A stretch of 64,000 nucleotides of DNA from G963666535 sp963666535 (lineage in GTDB: Bacteria > Bacillota > Clostridia > Oscillospirales > Oscillospiraceae), in contig OY762913.1 of the NCBI GenBank assembly GCA_963666535.1, positions 1,612,001 to 1,676,000 of the forward strand. The letters are read 5' to 3'. Below, piece after piece: positions 8,985-17,519 of this stretch. The notes beneath the pieces are model-generated. The model ran no database searches. It had not been told where the DNA came from and saw nothing but the letters and a program-made list of their open reading frames with translations. Made by a program: the position numbers and the translations under genes. Numbering within the stretch: position 1 is the first letter of the stretch; every line of letters begins with the position of its first letter.

Positions 8985-10031
8985 ATGGCACAGGCGAAAA
9001 AGACGGATCGATCTGCTCTGCAAAAGCTGAAAAAGGAGATCAAAGACGGCACGATTAGCCAGCTGTATCTCTTCCATGGGGAGGAGGTCTATTTGCGGGA
9101 TTATTACCTGGGGCAAATGAAAAAGAAGCTGGTCAGCGGCAGCATGGAGCAATTCAATTTGCAGACCTTTTCCGGCAAGGAGTTTGACCCCCATAAGCTG
9201 GAACAGGCGGTGGACTGCCTGCCTATGATGAGCGAGCGCACCATGATCATCGTGACCGACTGTGACCCATGGAAGGCGGGGGAGAACGCCAGAGAGGATT
9301 ATGTGCGTATCTTATCCGACCTTCCCGCCTATTGCTGCGTGGCCTTTGTATATGATCTGATTGCCTATAAGGCGGACGCGCGGACAAAGCTTGCCGCGGT
9401 GTTCAAGGACAAGGGACTTGTAGTGGACTTTGTCCGGCAGGAGCAGGGGGACCTTATGGATTGGGTACACCGCCGCTTTCGGGCCATGGGGAAGGATATT
9501 GATTCCGAGCTGGCCCGATACCTTGTTTTCCTATGTGGAGATCTGATGAATGGACTGATTGGCGAAATAGAAAAGGTGGGCGCATACGCCAAGCACAGCC
9601 GAGTGACCAGAGAGGATATCGACGCTGTGGCCACGCCCCAGCTGGATGCGGTGGTGTTCCAGATGACAGATGCGATCACCGCTGGAAATTTTGATAAGGC
9701 GGCGTCTGTGTTGAACGACTTGCTGCATATGCAGGAGCCGCCGACTAAGCTGCTGTTCTTCCTGGGCAAGCAGCTGCGGCAGCTTTATTCTGCCCGACTG
9801 GCGCTGGAAGACCACCGCGACGCGGCCTACCTCATGGATCTGTGGGGATTGCGCTCCTCTTACCCGGCACAGCTTTTGATGAATTCCGCTCGGCGGTTTG
9901 AGCTGCCGTGGTGCCGCAGGGCGCTGGTTCGCTGTGGCGAGACTGATCTTGCCATGAAGTCCACCGGGATAAGCGGGGAGGAACTGCTCATCAACCTTCT
10001 CATGGAACTGGCGGCGGTGCCGGCTAAATGA
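8985..10031 (+). CDS. holA: DNA polymerase III subunit delta
   Basis: The delta subunit opens the sliding clamp within the clamp-loader complex. The 348-residue protein begins its conserved core with LYLFHGEEVYLRDYYL and shows the family pattern of an AAA-like N-terminal domain lacking a functional P-loop, followed by a helical collar domain. It lies 15 bp after comEC behind AAAGGAGCGG, the conserved comEC-holA order of Firmicutes. Confidence 0.93.
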   Translation: MAQAKKTDRSALQKLKKEIKDGTISQLYLFHGEEVYLRDYYLGQMKKKLVSGSMEQFNLQTFSGKEFDPHKLEQAVDCLPMMSERTMIIVTDCDPWKAGENAREDYVRILSDLPAYCCVAFVYDLIAYKADARTKLAAVFKDKGLVVDFVRQEQGDLMDWVHRRFRAMGKDIDSELARYLVFLCGDLMNGLIGEIEKVGAYAKHSRVTREDIDAVATPQLDAVVFQMTDAITAGNFDKAASVLNDLLHMQEPPTKLLFFLGKQLRQLYSARLALEDHRDAAYLMDLWGLRSSYPAQLLMNSARRFELPWCRRALVRCGETDLAMKSTGISGEELLINLLMELAAVPAK

Positions 10032-10044
10032 AAGAGGGTGCGGT

Positions 10045-10629
10045 ATGGTGAAAATCAAGGAGGCCATCGTGGTAGAGGGCCGTTATGATAAAAATACCTT
10101 GTCCCAGTTGGTGGACACCGTCATTGTGGAGACCGGTGGTTTTGGGATCTTTCATAACCGACAGCAGCTGGATTTGTTGCGGAAGCTGGCCGAAAGCAGG
10201 GGCCTTATCATCCTCACGGATTCAGATGGTGCGGGGTTTGTGATCCGAAACCATCTGAAAGGATCCATTCCGCCCGAGCTGGTGAAGCATGCCTATATTC
10301 CGGACGTTTCGGGCAAGGAGCGCCGCAAGCGCAAGGGCGGGAAAGAGGGCAAGTTGGGCGTGGAGGGAATGTCCCCTGCTGTGCTGGAGGGTGCGCTCCG
10401 CCGTGGCGGCGCCACCTTTTTAGAGGAGGGGACACCCCAGACAAAACGCGCCGGCTTAACCAAGGCGGACTTGTTCGCGGCGGGACTTTCCGGCGGTGCG
10501 GAAAGCGCCGCAAAACGAAAGGAACTGCTCAAACAGCTGGAGCTGCCGGAGCAACTGTCCGCAAATGCACTGCTGGAGCTGCTGAATACCTTTTTTTCGG
10601 AAGAAGAAGCCAGAGCGCTCTTGAAGTAA
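10045..10629 (+). CDS. rnmV: Ribonuclease M5
   Basis: RNase M5 performs the final maturation of 5S rRNA in low-GC Gram-positives. The 194-residue protein has an N-terminal TOPRIM domain: the catalytic Glu lies in VVEGRYDKNTL near residue 10 and the aspartate pair in LTDSDGAG near 58-63. A C-terminal RNA-binding part follows. A lysine/arginine/glycine-rich linker (about 91-104) is conspicuous. In Bacillus rnmV precedes ksgA; here ksgA is 44 kb away and rnmV follows holA. Confidence 0.9.
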   Translation: MVKIKEAIVVEGRYDKNTLSQLVDTVIVETGGFGIFHNRQQLDLLRKLAESRGLIILTDSDGAGFVIRNHLKGSIPPELVKHAYIPDVSGKERRKRKGGKEGKLGVEGMSPAVLEGALRRGGATFLEEGTPQTKRAGLTKADLFAAGLSGGAESAAKRKELLKQLELPEQLSANALLELLNTFFSEEEARALLK

Positions 10630-10796
10630 AAGCTGTGTTTTGGGCAAAGACTGTTTTTACACAGAAAGCAAAATATTTCAAACCAAATCGAAAATTTCAC
10701 CTCTGAAACAACTATATTTCAACAAAATTTGACAAAAATAGCGGCGTTTTTTCTCGAATGGAGGGAAAACACTGCTTTTTTTGCGATATTTTTCTC

Positions 10797-10825
10797 TTTC
10801 CATATTTTAGTTATAACTATATAAT
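10797..10825 (+). promoter_or_regulatory. Probable sigma-A promoter for the DUF6514 gene
   Basis: TTTCCA at 10797-10802 and a perfect TATAAT at 10820-10825 with 17-bp spacing lie 38 bp upstream of the start. The -35 box is weak. The AT-rich region 10630-10796 holds no gene. Confidence 0.6.
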
Positions 10826-10862
10826 GTATAAAAACCAGGAAGGAAAGGGGAGAAAGCACAAA

Positions 10863-11138
10863 ATGCAGGAAATGGTCGTAGATCGTAAAAACTTGGAGGA
10901 CGAGCAAGGAAAACAGCGAGAATACATTTATTCCGTGGTGATCGGAGAGCGTAGATTAGGCGGCTTCTCCTGTGAGGATTACGGTGTAAAGATTGCTGAG
11001 ACCGGCGGAGCTGAGGCTATGGCACCTGATCTGACCACAAGTGTTTCACGCATTGACGAACTGATGGATCTTTTGACCCGCAACACTGTGACCCCAGTGA
11101 CCCTAGCAGATGTCGTTTCCGACTGGCTTGACCGCTGA
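10863..11138 (+). CDS. DUF6514 family protein
   Basis: This 91-residue soluble protein has the core YSVVIGERRLGGFSCEDYGVKI, then VSRIDELMDLLTRNTVTPVTLADVVSDWL, a pattern I recall from short Clostridia proteins grouped as DUF6514. There is no signal peptide or membrane segment and the function is unknown. The ATG at 10863 follows GGAAAGGGGAG; an upstream in-frame ATG would add a low-complexity tail without a ribosome site. It is monocistronic, with its own promoter and a strong terminator. Confidence 0.75.
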   Translation: MQEMVVDRKNLEDEQGKQREYIYSVVIGERRLGGFSCEDYGVKIAETGGAEAMAPDLTTSVSRIDELMDLLTRNTVTPVTLADVVSDWLDR

Positions 11139-11142
11139 AAAG

Positions 11143-11184
11143 CAGAACGCCGCACCTTCTGACATAAGGTGCGGCGTTCTGTTT
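11143..11184. terminator. Bidirectional terminator between convergent genes
   Basis: A perfect 16-bp stem (11143-11158 with 11166-11181) and a 7-base loop lie between the DUF6514 gene and the oppositely oriented protease gene. It can serve both strands, though the T tracts are short. Confidence 0.85.
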
Positions 11185-11191
11185 GAATCGG

Positions 11192-13087
11192 TCATTTGGG
11201 AAGGATATCCGTAACGGACAGGAGCTGGTAGAGCATCTGCGCGGTTTCGCCGCGGGTGGCGCTGGCCTGGGCGTCAATTTTGACCGGGTCCTCCCAGAAC
11301 AACTGGGATGCATAGCACAGGTTGGCGGCAGACAGGCACCAGTCGGGAAAATCTGCCACGTGATCAGAATAGGAAGAGGTGTCGCTGGCGAGCACCTTGG
11401 CATCTTCATAGAGATCGATGTCGAGCCAAGCACCGACACTGGCCAAAATGGAGACAAGCTGTTCGTGGGTGACAATATCGTTGGGGCGGAACTGCCCATT
11501 GCCGCAGCCGGACACAAAACCCATGTCATACATTGCGTTCACGGCAGAGGCGTACCATGCGGTGGCTGGCACGTCGGAAAATGAGTGAGTGCTTTTCGCG
11601 GAGATACCCAATGTGCCCGCCAGCAGCGAACACAGCTGAGCGCGGGTGATGGAGTTGTCCGGGTGGAAGCTTCCATCCGGATAGCCGCCAAGCAGGTCGT
11701 AGGTGGAAAGGGTGTTGATGGCGTCGGCGTAGGCACTGTTTGTGACGTCAGTAAAGCAGCGGGAGGTACGCGTGATACCGCACTTCGCAGCCAGTGCGGC
11801 CGCATCAAGCGCAGACCATTTGCCATTGCCCTGTCCAACGGAAAGCTGAGCGGAAGGGGGGATCGCCTCCAGAAGTTCCTGGAAGGCGGCGCTGTAATCA
11901 CCGGATTTGGCCGTGGTTAAATTGATATACCAGTCGTATCCCCCTAAAGTGAGCTTCGCGTAGTTGATATTTTGATAGTTTGGATTGTCAGCCGTAAGCA
12001 GCACGGCGACCAGGTCGGCGTTTTCAGCGGAAACCAGCAGGTGGGGAAACAGGCCGATCTTATCGTTGGTTGCGCCTTCCGGGGAATAGAAACGATAGGT
12101 GGTTACCTTTAACATGCCCCCGTCCGGAAAATAGTCGGGGTAGTTGCTTTCGGTAAGGCCAATCTGTGCCACGCCCTTTCCAAAGGTGCGGTCACCAACC
12201 ATGAGGCATGCGCCGTAGTCCCGCATGGCGGCGGAAAACAGCTCAGCCGCGCTGGCGGTATACTCACTGGTAAGGATAATAGCCGGAGCGTTCGTCAACT
12301 GCTTAAAAGTGGAAGGGGTATAGGTATAGCTGTAACTGTCGGTATTGTCCCGGTAATAAACCATAAGTTGGCTGCCAAGGAAAAAACCGGCGCAGGCGGA
12401 AGCGGTTTCAGCGTAGCCGCCGGTATTGCCGCGAAGATCCACGATCCAAAGTTCAGAATCGTCATACTCGTTGATCAGACTAGACATCTCAGTACTGGTA
12501 TTGTCACCGAAGGAGGTACAGGAGAGGTAGCAGACATCGTCATCCACCAGAAGCGCCGTCACCGTGGGGAGCGTCAAAGCCTGACGAACCAGCGTATAGG
12601 TCTCTGTCGTTCCGCTGGCATGGCGGATGGTGAGCGTGACATTGGTGCCGACGTCGCCACGGATCAGATTCATCACGTCGGACATGGTTGCAACGGTTGT
12701 GCCGTCCGCCGCAAGGATAACGTCACCTGTTTGTAGCCCTGCCGCTGCTGCGGAGGAACCGGATAAAACGGAACCGATTGTAATTTCGCCGTTGGTCAGC
12801 GAGCAGGACACGCCAATCCCGCCAACACCGGCATTATTGACATAGTTCAGAAATTCGGCGTACTCCTCGGAAGACATGTATTCCGTATAGGGGTCGCCCA
12901 GAGCGTCGATGATGGCATCCACAGTTGGAAGGGCCAAAACCTCATCCGGGATTTCATCCACGTAGTAGGTCTTGAGCAGTTCCCGGGCTTGCTCCACAGT
13001 CAAGGCTTGGGCGGAAGGAGCCAGGGCTAATGTGAGGCAGAGAACGAGAGAGACGACCGAAAACAATTGCTTTTTGAAACGATTCAT
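11192..13087 (-). CDS. Exported S41 (CtpA-type) serine protease with C-terminal S-layer homology repeats
   Basis: This is a secreted carboxyl-terminal processing protease, probably held on the cell wall. The 631-residue protein has a signal peptide (residues 1-29, ending AQA), a PDZ domain (about 90-170) and the S41 fold. The Ser279 (TASAAELF) and Lys304 (FGKG) catalytic pair are present. From about residue 465 there are S-layer homology repeats (CFTDVTNSAYADAINTL, GGYPDGSFHPDNSITRAQL and HSFSDVPATAWYASAVNAM). The start at 13087 follows AGGAGGTTT. It lies 59 bp downstream of purA on the same strand, separated by a hairpin. Substrates are unknown; cell-surface protein processing is the inference. 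Confidence 0.9.
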   Translation of the reverse strand: MNRFKKQLFSVVSLVLCLTLALAPSAQALTVEQARELLKTYYVDEIPDEVLALPTVDAIIDALGDPYTEYMSSEEYAEFLNYVNNAGVGGIGVSCSLTNGEITIGSVLSGSSAAAAGLQTGDVILAADGTTVATMSDVMNLIRGDVGTNVTLTIRHASGTTETYTLVRQALTLPTVTALLVDDDVCYLSCTSFGDNTSTEMSSLINEYDDSELWIVDLRGNTGGYAETASACAGFFLGSQLMVYYRDNTDSYSYTYTPSTFKQLTNAPAIILTSEYTASAAELFSAAMRDYGACLMVGDRTFGKGVAQIGLTESNYPDYFPDGGMLKVTTYRFYSPEGATNDKIGLFPHLLVSAENADLVAVLLTADNPNYQNINYAKLTLGGYDWYINLTTAKSGDYSAAFQELLEAIPPSAQLSVGQGNGKWSALDAAALAAKCGITRTSRCFTDVTNSAYADAINTLSTYDLLGGYPDGSFHPDNSITRAQLCSLLAGTLGISAKSTHSFSDVPATAWYASAVNAMYDMGFVSGCGNGQFRPNDIVTHEQLVSILASVGAWLDIDLYEDAKVLASDTSSYSDHVADFPDWCLSAANLCYASQLFWEDPVKIDAQASATRGETAQMLYQLLSVTDILPK

Positions 13088-13109
13088 GTTAAACCTCCTG
13101 AAAGTTAAA

Positions 13110-13141
13110 CTGCCGCGCGTCGCGGACGCGACACGCGGCAG
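13110..13141 (-). terminator. GC-rich hairpin between purA and the protease gene
   Basis: A stem of about 15 bp with one mismatch (CTGCCGCG... CGCGGCAG) sits 5 bp past the purA stop. On the minus strand it is followed by TTTAACTTT, a weak T tract, so it may attenuate rather than end transcription. No separate promoter for the downstream protease gene was found. Confidence 0.65.
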
Positions 13142-13146
13142 ATCGA

Positions 13147-14424
13147 TCACTTGCGGTAAATAATTTCGTGACGCTTGGGGCCGGTAGAAAACAATTTGAT
13201 GGGAACGCCGATTTCTTTCTCGATAAAATCGACATAGGCCAGCGCCTCAGCAGGAATTTTGGCTAGGTCTGTGACACCGCGGATGTCAGACTTCCAGCCG
13301 GGCAGGATGGTATAAACGGGCTTGGCATTTTTCAGCTTGCAGGAGACGGGGAAATCCCGGGTAACCGTGCCGTCGATTTCATAACCGGTGCAGACCTTGA
13401 TTTCATCCAGATAGCCAAGCACGTCAATCGCGGTCAGGACGGCCTCGGTCGCGCCCTGCATCCTGACGCCATACCGGGTGGCCACGGCGTCGAACCAGCC
13501 AACACGGCGGGGTCTGCCCGTCGTGGCACCGTATTCGCCCTTGTCGCCGCCGCGCTGACGCAGTTCCTCGGCCTCGTCGCCGAACAGCTCGGAAACGAAT
13601 TCACCGCCCCCCACGGCACTGGAATAGGCCTTGGTGACCGCTACGATATCGCTGATGTCAGTGGGGGAGACACCTGCGCCGATGCAGCCAAAGGCAGCCA
13701 CAGTGTGGGAAGAGGTAACCATGGGATAGATCCCGAAATCGGGGTCCTTTAAAGTGCCAAGTTGGCCCTCCATCAGAACGGTTTTGCCATGCTCTAGGGC
13801 ACTTTGCACAAACGTGATCGCGTCACCCACATAGGGGCGGATCAGCTCGCGCTGACGCACCATTTCTTTGAATAATTCCTCCGAAACCAGCGCGGGTTTG
13901 TGGTATAGACCCACAATCAAAGCGTTTTTCAGAGTGCAAATATTATTCAGCCGATCACGGAGTAGCTGATCGTCAAACAGCTCGCAGACCTGAAAGCCGA
14001 TCTTGGCGTACTTATCGGAATAGAAGGGGCCAATGCCGGATTTGGTGGAGCCAAAGGCCTTGTCCGACAGGCGCTCTTCCTCATATGTATCCAGCAGTAC
14101 ATGATAGGGCATCATCACCTGTACACGTTCCGAAACGATGATTTTGGGCGTGGGAACCCCGCCTTGGGAAAGATGAGCCAACTCGTCCGTGAACTTTTGA
14201 ATGTCCAGTGCCACACCGTTGCCGATGATATTTGTGATATGCGGGAAGAACACGCCGGAGGGGAGAGAGTGAAGTGCGAATTTGCCGTAATCATTAATGA
14301 TAGTGTGTCCGGCATTCGCGCCGCCCTGAAAGCGGATGACCACGTCGGAGGTTTCGGCAAATAAATCAGTTATCTTGCCTTTTCCCTCGTCGCCCCAGTT
14401 AGCGCCAACAATTGCTTTGACCAT
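13147..14424 (-). CDS. purA: Adenylosuccinate synthetase
   Basis: PurA joins IMP and aspartate using GTP, the first committed step to AMP. The 425-residue protein has the GTP loop GANWGDEGKGK near residues 7-17 and NAGHTI near 40, and further family signatures such as GSTKSGIGP and GRPRRVGWFD. The ATG at 14424 follows AGGAGGATTATTC. It is transcribed divergently from ylxM-ffh. Confidence 0.97.
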   Translation of the reverse strand: MVKAIVGANWGDEGKGKITDLFAETSDVVIRFQGGANAGHTIINDYGKFALHSLPSGVFFPHITNIIGNGVALDIQKFTDELAHLSQGGVPTPKIIVSERVQVMMPYHVLLDTYEEERLSDKAFGSTKSGIGPFYSDKYAKIGFQVCELFDDQLLRDRLNNICTLKNALIVGLYHKPALVSEELFKEMVRQRELIRPYVGDAITFVQSALEHGKTVLMEGQLGTLKDPDFGIYPMVTSSHTVAAFGCIGAGVSPTDISDIVAVTKAYSSAVGGGEFVSELFGDEAEELRQRGGDKGEYGATTGRPRRVGWFDAVATRYGVRMQGATEAVLTAIDVLGYLDEIKVCTGYEIDGTVTRDFPVSCKLKNAKPVYTILPGWKSDIRGVTDLAKIPAEALAYVDFIEKEIGVPIKLFSTGPKRHEIIYRK

Positions 14425-14483
14425 GAATAATCCTCCTATGCTGTATCTGCCTAAAAGATAAACCTTGCCGCAGATACACAAGC

Positions 14484-14512
14484 ATTATAAAGCATTTATC
14501 CAGCATTAGCAA
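14484..14512 (-). promoter_or_regulatory. Sigma-A promoter for purA
   Basis: On the minus strand TTGCTA (14507-14512), a 17-bp spacer and TATAAT (14484-14489) lie 60 bp upstream of purA. No PurR box or purine riboswitch was recognised. Confidence 0.8.
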
Positions 14513-14574
14513 GGGTTATTCCCTTTTCTGTGCTGCTCATGTCGGCAAGTCTCCAAAGAAAAACGGATTATCCC

Positions 14575-14603
14575 TTGACAAAATTCACAAAATGTAGTAT
14601 TAT
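14575..14603 (+). promoter_or_regulatory. Sigma-A promoter for the ylxM-ffh operon
   Basis: TTGACA at 14575-14580, a 17-bp spacer and TATTAT at 14598-14603 lie 56 bp before ylxM and back-to-back with the purA promoter. Confidence 0.85.
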
Positions 14604-14658
14604 TTCAACTTGTAAAGCCCTTGCACTTTACAACGACTTCCGAAATAGAGGTGACCGC

Positions 14659-15027
14659 ATGAAAAACCAGGCGTTGCGCATGGCGCTGCTGTTCGACTTT
14701 TACGGCGACATGCTGACCGAGCGGCAGAAGGAATTCTATGATCTCTATTATAACGAGGATCTTTCGTTGGCTGAGATTGCAGAAAATAACGGGATTACCC
14801 GGCAGGGCGTGCGCGACGTGATCGTGCGAGCCGAGGGGATTCTCACCGAGCTGGAGGATAAGACAGGGCTGATTCGTCGTTTCCGCGCCATGCAGCCGCA
14901 GATACAGAGTATACTGGATGCTGCGGAGCGCATTCTGGTGCTGAACGACAATCAATTGGATAATCCCGAATTGGATGTGCTGGCAAAAGAAATTCGCGCG
15001 GCCGCCGAAACTCTGAAAGAGGAATGA
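14659..15027 (+). CDS. ylxM: YlxM-type helix-turn-helix protein, SRP-associated
   Basis: YlxM proteins have a sigma-70 region 4-like HTH and are encoded next to ffh; in streptococci the relative modulates SRP activity. The 122-residue product shows LTERQKEFYDLYYNEDLSLAEIAENNGITRQGVRDVIVRAE at about residues 18-60. The ATG at 14659 follows AGAGGTG; upstream in-frame codons overlap the promoter. It ends 3 bp before ffh. Confidence 0.92.
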   Translation: MKNQALRMALLFDFYGDMLTERQKEFYDLYYNEDLSLAEIAENNGITRQGVRDVIVRAEGILTELEDKTGLIRRFRAMQPQIQSILDAAERILVLNDNQLDNPELDVLAKEIRAAAETLKEE

Positions 15028-15030
15028 TTC

Positions 15031-16386
15031 ATGGCATTTGAAGGGCTAACTGAAAAACTTTCCGCCGCGTTTAAAAAGCTGCGGGGAAAGGGCCGCCTGT
15101 CTGAGGCCGATGTAAAGGAAGCCATGCGCGAGATCCGGCTGGCTCTTTTGGAGGCCGACGTCAGCTACAAGGTCGTCAAAGAATTTACCGCAAAGGTCAT
15201 GGAACGCGCCATCGGCAGCGATGTGCTGGAGAGTCTCTCTCCGGCCCAAATGATCGTAAAGATTGTAAACGAGGAGCTTACCGCCTTGATGGGCGGTTCC
15301 GATACAAAGCTTACCATCGCCTCAAAACCACCCACTGTCGTGATGCTGGTGGGGCTGCAGGGCGCAGGTAAGACCACCAATGGGGCAAAGCTGGCCGGGC
15401 TTATGAAAAAGGGCGGCAAGCGCCCCTTGCTGGCCGCCTGCGACATCTACCGACCCGCTGCCATTCAGCAGCTGGAAGTGGTGGGCGCCCAGCTGGGCAT
15501 CCCGGTATTCCAAATGGGGCAGATAAGTCCCGTGGAGATTGCAAAAGCGGCTGTGGAACACGCGGTGAAGCACGGCAACGACATGGTGTTTTTGGACACC
15601 GCCGGCCGGCTTCATGTAGATACTGAACTGATGGAGGAGCTAAAGGCCATTAAAGCCGCCGTCGTTCCTACAGAAATCCTACTTGTGGTGGATGCCATGA
15701 TCGGGCAGGACGCGGTGAACGCTGCCAAGGTGTTTGACGACGAACTGGATATTGACGGTGTGATGCTGACCAAGCTGGACGGTGATGCCAGAGGCGGCGC
15801 GGCCCTTTCCATCAAGGGCACCACTGGAAAACCCATTAAATTTGCCGGTACCGGCGAAAAGCTGGATCAAATCGAGGTGTTCTACCCCGACAGAATGGCT
15901 TCCCGTATTCTTGGAATGGGCGATATGCTCTCCCTGATTGAGAAGGCAGAGCAGAACTTTGACGCGAAAAAGGCCGCCGAGTTGCAGGAAAAGCTGAAGA
16001 AAAACAAGTTTTCTCTGGCCGATTATTATGATCAGCTGATACAGATTAAGAGCATGGGTTCTCTTTCCGATATCGCGGGGATGCTTCCCGGCGTGAACGC
16101 CAAGGATTTGGAAGGCGCCAGCATGGACGAGGGAATGCTGACCCGTACAGAGGCCATCATTCTCTCTATGACGCCGGCTGAACGAGAGGAACCGAAACTG
16201 CTTAACAGCAGCCGCAAAAAGCGGATTGCGGCAGGTTGCGGCATGGAGGTCGTGGACGTCAACCGCCTTTTGAAGCAGTTCGAAATGATGCAGACCGTGA
16301 CCCGTCAATTTGCCGGGGGCAAGATGCCAAAAGGGATGCGAGGCCGCATGGGTGGTCTTGGCAAAGGAAAGGGATTTCCTTTTTAA
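15031..16386 (+). CDS. ffh: Signal recognition particle protein Ffh
   Basis: Ffh binds 4.5S/6S RNA and nascent signal sequences and delivers ribosomes to the membrane through FtsY. The 451-residue protein has an N-terminal helical domain, a G domain with P-loop GLQGAGKTT near 107-115, DTAGR near 190 and TKLDGDARGGA near 247. A methionine-rich M domain from about 300 ends in the glycine-rich tail GGLGKGKGFPF. Length is normal. Confidence 0.97.
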   Translation: MAFEGLTEKLSAAFKKLRGKGRLSEADVKEAMREIRLALLEADVSYKVVKEFTAKVMERAIGSDVLESLSPAQMIVKIVNEELTALMGGSDTKLTIASKPPTVVMLVGLQGAGKTTNGAKLAGLMKKGGKRPLLAACDIYRPAAIQQLEVVGAQLGIPVFQMGQISPVEIAKAAVEHAVKHGNDMVFLDTAGRLHVDTELMEELKAIKAAVVPTEILLVVDAMIGQDAVNAAKVFDDELDIDGVMLTKLDGDARGGAALSIKGTTGKPIKFAGTGEKLDQIEVFYPDRMASRILGMGDMLSLIEKAEQNFDAKKAAELQEKLKKNKFSLADYYDQLIQIKSMGSLSDIAGMLPGVNAKDLEGASMDEGMLTRTEAIILSMTPAEREEPKLLNSSRKKRIAAGCGMEVVDVNRLLKQFEMMQTVTRQFAGGKMPKGMRGRMGGLGKGKGFPF

Positions 16387-16455
16387 GCTTGTTTGGTCAA
16401 CGCGCTGCGCGTTTTCCGATAAAACATCGTAATTTCATTTGGAGGTGAATATCAA

Positions 16456-16695
16456 ATGGTTAAAATCAGACTGCGCAGAATGGGCGCTAAAAAGGCACCG
16501 TTCTATCGTATCGTTGTCGCCGACTCCCGCTATCCCCGTGATGGCCGTTTCATCGAGGAGATCGGTACCTACAATCCCCTGGAAAACCCCGCCGTGCTGA
16601 CTGTTGACGCTGATCGCGCTCAGGCTTGGATCAAGACCGGCGCACAGCCCACCGAAACCGTGAAGGCCCTGCTGAAAAAAGCTGGCGCCATCTAA
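16456..16695 (+). CDS. rpsP: 30S ribosomal protein S16
   Basis: S16 is a small-subunit assembly protein. The 79-residue product has the canonical start MVKIRLRRMGAKKAPFYRIVV and SRYPRDGRFIEEIGTYNP. TTTGGAGGTG precedes the start. It sits in the conserved ffh-rpsP-khpA-rimM-trmD order. Confidence 0.97.
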   Translation: MVKIRLRRMGAKKAPFYRIVVADSRYPRDGRFIEEIGTYNPLENPAVLTVDADRAQAWIKTGAQPTETVKALLKKAGAI

Positions 16696-16710
16696 TTGCA
16701 GGAGGGTATC

Positions 16711-16941
16711 ATGAAAGAGCTTCTTACCTACATTGCGCAGAATCTGGTGGATGATCCCTCCGCGGTGACCGTCACCCAGACTGAAGGCGAAAGCGAGACT
16801 GTTCTGGAACTTCGTGTGGCACCGGAGGATATGGGCAAGGTGATCGGCCGTCAGGGCCGTATCGCCAAGGAAATTCGAACCTTAATCCGCTCTGTCGCAC
16901 AACGTACCGGCAAGCGAGTCTCTGTCGAAATCATCGACTGA
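16711..16941 (+). CDS. khpA: KH-domain RNA-binding protein KhpA (YlqC)
   Basis: KhpA is a single-KH-domain RNA chaperone that partners KhpB and affects cell division and envelope genes in Gram-positives. The 76-residue protein carries the GxxG loop in KVIGRQGRIAKEIRTLIRSV at about residues 45-65. The ATG at 16711 follows AGGAGGG; it starts 15 bp after rpsP. Confidence 0.94.
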   Translation: MKELLTYIAQNLVDDPSAVTVTQTEGESETVLELRVAPEDMGKVIGRQGRIAKEIRTLIRSVAQRTGKRVSVEIID

Positions 16942-16955
16942 ACCATGACACCTTT

Positions 16956-16981
16956 GGCGCGGGAACCTTCCCGCGCCATTT
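16956..16981 (+). terminator. Hairpin between khpA and rimM
   Basis: A perfect 10-bp stem GGCGCGGGAA / TTCCCGCGCC with a 2-base centre is followed by ATTTCTG. The poor T tract suggests attenuation or mRNA stabilisation inside the operon rather than full termination. Confidence 0.55.
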
Positions 16982-17015
16982 CTGTCGTTATCCTGAATTC
17001 TATGGAGGTTTCGAT

Positions 17016-17519
17016 ATGAAAAACGAATTTTTGGACTGCGGGCGTATCGTCAACACACACGGCATACGCGGGGAAGTGAAGATTCAGCCCTGGGCCGACT
17101 CCCCAGAATTTCTCTGTGGGTTTGATACGCTGTATGTAAACGGCGCTCCCGTCAAAGTCCTGTCCGCATTTGCCCACAAGGGAAACTGTATCGCTGCGCT
17201 TGACGGAGTTTCCGACGTCAATGCCGCCATGCTGCTCAAAGGCAGGGTGGTCTCCATTGCACGCAAGGATGCCAAGCTTCCCGCCGGACGGTACTTTCTT
17301 GCCGATCTGATGGGACTTGAGGTGCGCGACGCCGATAACGGCACGGTTCTGGGCTCCCTTTCGGACATCCTGACGCCCCCAGCCAACAATGTCTATGTGG
17401 TGACCGGCGGCGACAAGGAATATATGATCCCTGCTGTGGATGAATTCATTGTCGAAACCAACGTGGATGACGGGTTTATCCGGGTTCACCTGCTGGAAGG
17501 GATGGAACAGGATGTATAA
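17016..17519 (+). CDS. rimM: 16S rRNA processing protein RimM
   Basis: RimM assists maturation of the 30S head and binds S19. The 167-residue protein begins FLDCGRIVNTHGIRGEVKI and has the C-terminal PRC-barrel with MIPAVDEFIVETN. The last 8 bp overlap trmD, the usual translational coupling. Confidence 0.95.
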   Translation: MKNEFLDCGRIVNTHGIRGEVKIQPWADSPEFLCGFDTLYVNGAPVKVLSAFAHKGNCIAALDGVSDVNAAMLLKGRVVSIARKDAKLPAGRYFLADLMGLEVRDADNGTVLGSLSDILTPPANNVYVVTGGDKEYMIPAVDEFIVETNVDDGFIRVHLLEGMEQDV

